Source: Chloroflexota bacterium
Lineage (GTDB): Bacteria; Chloroflexota; Anaerolineae; UBA1429
Reading direction: 5' to 3'
Assembly (NCBI GenBank): GCA_012515695.1
Contig: JAAYXX010000468.1
Location: forward strand, 1 to 21,908
DNA: 21,908 bases
Shown here: piece by piece, positions 20,281-21,908 of the stretch
Layout: every line of letters begins with the position of its first letter
Position numbering within the stretch: position 1 is the stretch's first letter
Notes under the pieces: generated by a model
Database searches by the model: none
What the model was told of the DNA's origin: nothing
Seen by the model: only the letters and a program-made list of their open reading frames with translations
Position numbers and translations under genes: made by a program

Positions 20281-21789
20281 CTAGGATGCCTGATTCGCCC
20301 GATCGCGCAGCCATTGAATCAACAGGCGCGTGCCAAAACCGGTAGCGCCGTTGACCGTGTAGCCACTGGTCCCTTCGGAGGCCATCATCCCAGGCATATC
20401 CACGTGCGCCCAAGGGTAATCGGTGAATTTACGCAGGAAAAGCCCGGCGGTAATAGCCGAAGCATCGCCGCCCCCGCTGTTCTTGACGTCGGCGATGCTG
20501 CTCTCGATTTGTTCCTCGTACTCTTTGAAGAAAGGCAGCTCCCACACTTTTTCGTTTGTCTGTTCGGAGGCTACCTTGATGGTCTGCATCAGTTCCGCGT
20601 CATTGCCCATCAGCCCGGCGGCCACATGCCCCAAGGCCACCACACTCCCGCCAGTGAGGGTTGCGATATCCACCACCGCCTGAGGCTTGTAGCGAGCAGC
20701 ATAGTTCAGGGCGTCGGCCAGGATCAGCCGCCCCTCGGCGTCGGTCGTGATGACCTCAATGGTCGTGCCAGACATGGACTTGAGCACGTCGCCCGGCCTG
20801 TAGGCCCGCCCGCCCGGCAGGTTCTCGGTGGCAGGGGCCAACCCCACCACATGCAGCGGCAGGTCGAGCTTTCCAATGGCGTGCAGCACTCCGATAACGG
20901 CGGCGGCCCCGGCCATATCCAGCTTCATCCCCTGCATGCCGCCCGTTGACTTGATGGAAAGCCCCCCCGCGTCAAAGGTGATGCCCTTGCCAACGATCAC
21001 GTAGGTAGGCAAGTCTGAGCGATCGCGGTTGTGTTCCAGGATGATGAACTGGGCGGGTTCGTTGGACCCCTGAGCCACACCCAGCAGCGCACCCATGCCC
21101 AGATCGGCCATCTCACGCTCGCCCAACACCTCGAAGGCCAGCCCCGCCTCGGCCGCGATCTGTTCGGCTGCTTCGGCCAGCAGGGTAGGCGTGCAAAAGT
21201 TACACGGCTGATTGACCAGGTCTCGGACCATCGTGACGGACTCGGCCACCACCTGACCGACACGCACCCCCGCCTGAATCGCGGGCAGGGAAGCCTCGTC
21301 AAGCTGCACCAACGTCAGCGCCTCTAGTTCAGGCTCTGGGTTCTCTGGGCGGGCCTTGTGTATATCAAAGCGATAGCTGCCCAACAGGGTGCCTTCTACC
21401 ACAGCCTGGGCGGCCTCGGCGGGGTCTAGCCCGGCTGTGCCAGCGCCATGCACGATAGAATGATAGTGCGTGACGCCCAACTCGCGAGCCTTGCGAGCGA
21501 CGACCGCCGACACCCGGCGCACCACGTCCAGGGTAAAATCCTCTGGCTTACCCAGGCCCACCACCAACACGCGCTTGGCCGGAATGGCGCCCCGCGAATA
21601 GAGCAGCGCCATCTCTTCGGCATTGCCCTTGAAATCGCCTATTGCGATCAGCTCGCGCAAACTACCACCCAATGCGCTATCCACTGCGCCAGCAGCTCCG
21701 CCTGGCTGGTCCACACCCTGAAACAAGTTGACTACAACTAAATCTGAAGATACTTCCTGGATCGCCCCTGCTTGGACGTTAACTTGCAC
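20281..21789 (-). CDS. pepA: Leucyl aminopeptidase (M17 family)
   Basis: Two-metal, hexameric cytosolic aminopeptidase that removes N-terminal residues from peptides. The 502 residues match the family length. The C-terminal catalytic domain has metal and catalytic residues in VGK268GITFD273AGG, KLD291MAGA and the signature T-T-D350-A-E352-G-R354-L. Spacing is the same as in E. coli PepA (K270, D275, D293, D352, E354), shifted by two. The signature starts TTDAEGRL instead of the usual NTDAEGRL. GTG 21789 is preferred as start: GGAGG lies six bases upstream and the N-terminus (VQVNVQAGAI) fits the family. The longer frame to 21897 runs through the promoter. It is on the same strand as the ComEA-like gene but separated by over 300 bases of repeat. 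Confidence 0.96.
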   Translation of the reverse strand: MQVNVQAGAIQEVSSDLVVVNLFQGVDQPGGAAGAVDSALGGSLRELIAIGDFKGNAEEMALLYSRGAIPAKRVLVVGLGKPEDFTLDVVRRVSAVVARKARELGVTHYHSIVHGAGTAGLDPAEAAQAVVEGTLLGSYRFDIHKARPENPEPELEALTLVQLDEASLPAIQAGVRVGQVVAESVTMVRDLVNQPCNFCTPTLLAEAAEQIAAEAGLAFEVLGEREMADLGMGALLGVAQGSNEPAQFIILEHNRDRSDLPTYVIVGKGITFDAGGLSIKSTGGMQGMKLDMAGAAAVIGVLHAIGKLDLPLHVVGLAPATENLPGGRAYRPGDVLKSMSGTTIEVITTDAEGRLILADALNYAARYKPQAVVDIATLTGGSVVALGHVAAGLMGNDAELMQTIKVASEQTNEKVWELPFFKEYEEQIESSIADVKNSGGGDASAITAGLFLRKFTDYPWAHVDMPGMMASEGTSGYTVNGATGFGTRLLIQWLRDRANQAS

Positions 21790-21832
21790 TGTACGCCTCC
21801 ATATCTTCGACGAATTTCTCGATGCGCTCAGG

Positions 21833-21861
21833 ATGATAGCACCAAACCCGGTGCATAGCAA
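21833..21861 (-). promoter_or_regulatory. Candidate sigma-70 promoter of pepA
   Basis: Read on the minus strand: TTGCTA (21861-21856, 4 of 6), 17-base spacer, TATCAT (21838-21833, 5 of 6), 43 bases before the GTG start. Confidence 0.55.
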
Positions 21862-21908
21862 GAGAAGCGATTGGCTGGTGGTTGAAAGTTTAGCCATTTA
21901 CTCTGACC

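Overview
The window is a G+C-rich bacterial chromosome segment. It carries 19 protein-coding genes that I support, one of them cut by the left edge, no RNA genes, no prophage or IS element, and several hundred bases of palindromic intergenic repeats. The gene mix (membrane-anchored cyclophilin, VTT/DedA protein, DinB-fold protein, AIM24 family protein, SLBB-HhH ComEA-like protein, TldD/TldE pair) together with the repeat-rich spacers suggests a member of the Chloroflexota, perhaps Anaerolineae or a relative. That is inference; no marker in the window fixes the taxonomy. Promoters follow a clear sigma-70 pattern, close to TTGAC-N16/17-TATAAT, upstream of several genes on both strands.

Layout. 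1-770: 3' part of a WecA/TagO-type polyprenyl-phosphate sugar-1-phosphate transferase. 844-2724: probable operon of a cyclophilin-type peptidyl-prolyl isomerase, a VTT-domain membrane protein and a DinB-like protein. 2725-3140: hairpin-rich repeat block. 3145-5861: metal-resistance operon with a CzrA-like ArsR/SmtB repressor, its promoter and operator, a P1B-type ATPase and a strong terminator. 6026-6679 (-): hypothetical membrane protein, divergent from 6854-7813 (+), a RecB/Cas4-like PD-(D/E)XK nuclease with four Fe-S-type cysteines. 7886-9112 (-): tyrS, divergent from 9240-10904 (+), a TauE/SafE permease followed by an AEC-family transporter. 10905-11273: repeat block. 11274-13056 (-): AIM24 family protein and an SGNH hydrolase. 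13057-13550: large repeat block. 13556-17399 (+): lgt-tldD-tldE operon with promoter and terminator. 17404-18732 (-): MFS transporter. 18903-19091 (-): small two-helix membrane protein. 19292-19966 (-): ComEA-like DNA-binding protein. 20281-21789 (-): pepA.

The one regulated circuit that can be read directly is metal efflux. The ArsR protein has an intact alpha-5 zinc-type site (D-x-H-x10-H-x2-H), an operator-like palindrome overlaps the end of its own -10 box, and the pump lies immediately downstream. Lgt with TldD/TldE joins lipoprotein maturation to a peptide-processing protease pair; their link may be only co-transcription.

The most unusual content is intergenic. A set of palindromic modules is reused in different combinations and orientations: 55-bp exact direct copies, 29-bp exact inverted copies and at least five copies of a GGACCGCC...GGCGGTCC hairpin. 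One roughly 93-bp module with three stacked hairpins occurs twice, each time just upstream of a strong sigma-70 promoter, and its first stem differs between copies by a compensatory base-pair change. I see no complete new defence or biosynthetic system; this repeat family is the best candidate for something undescribed.
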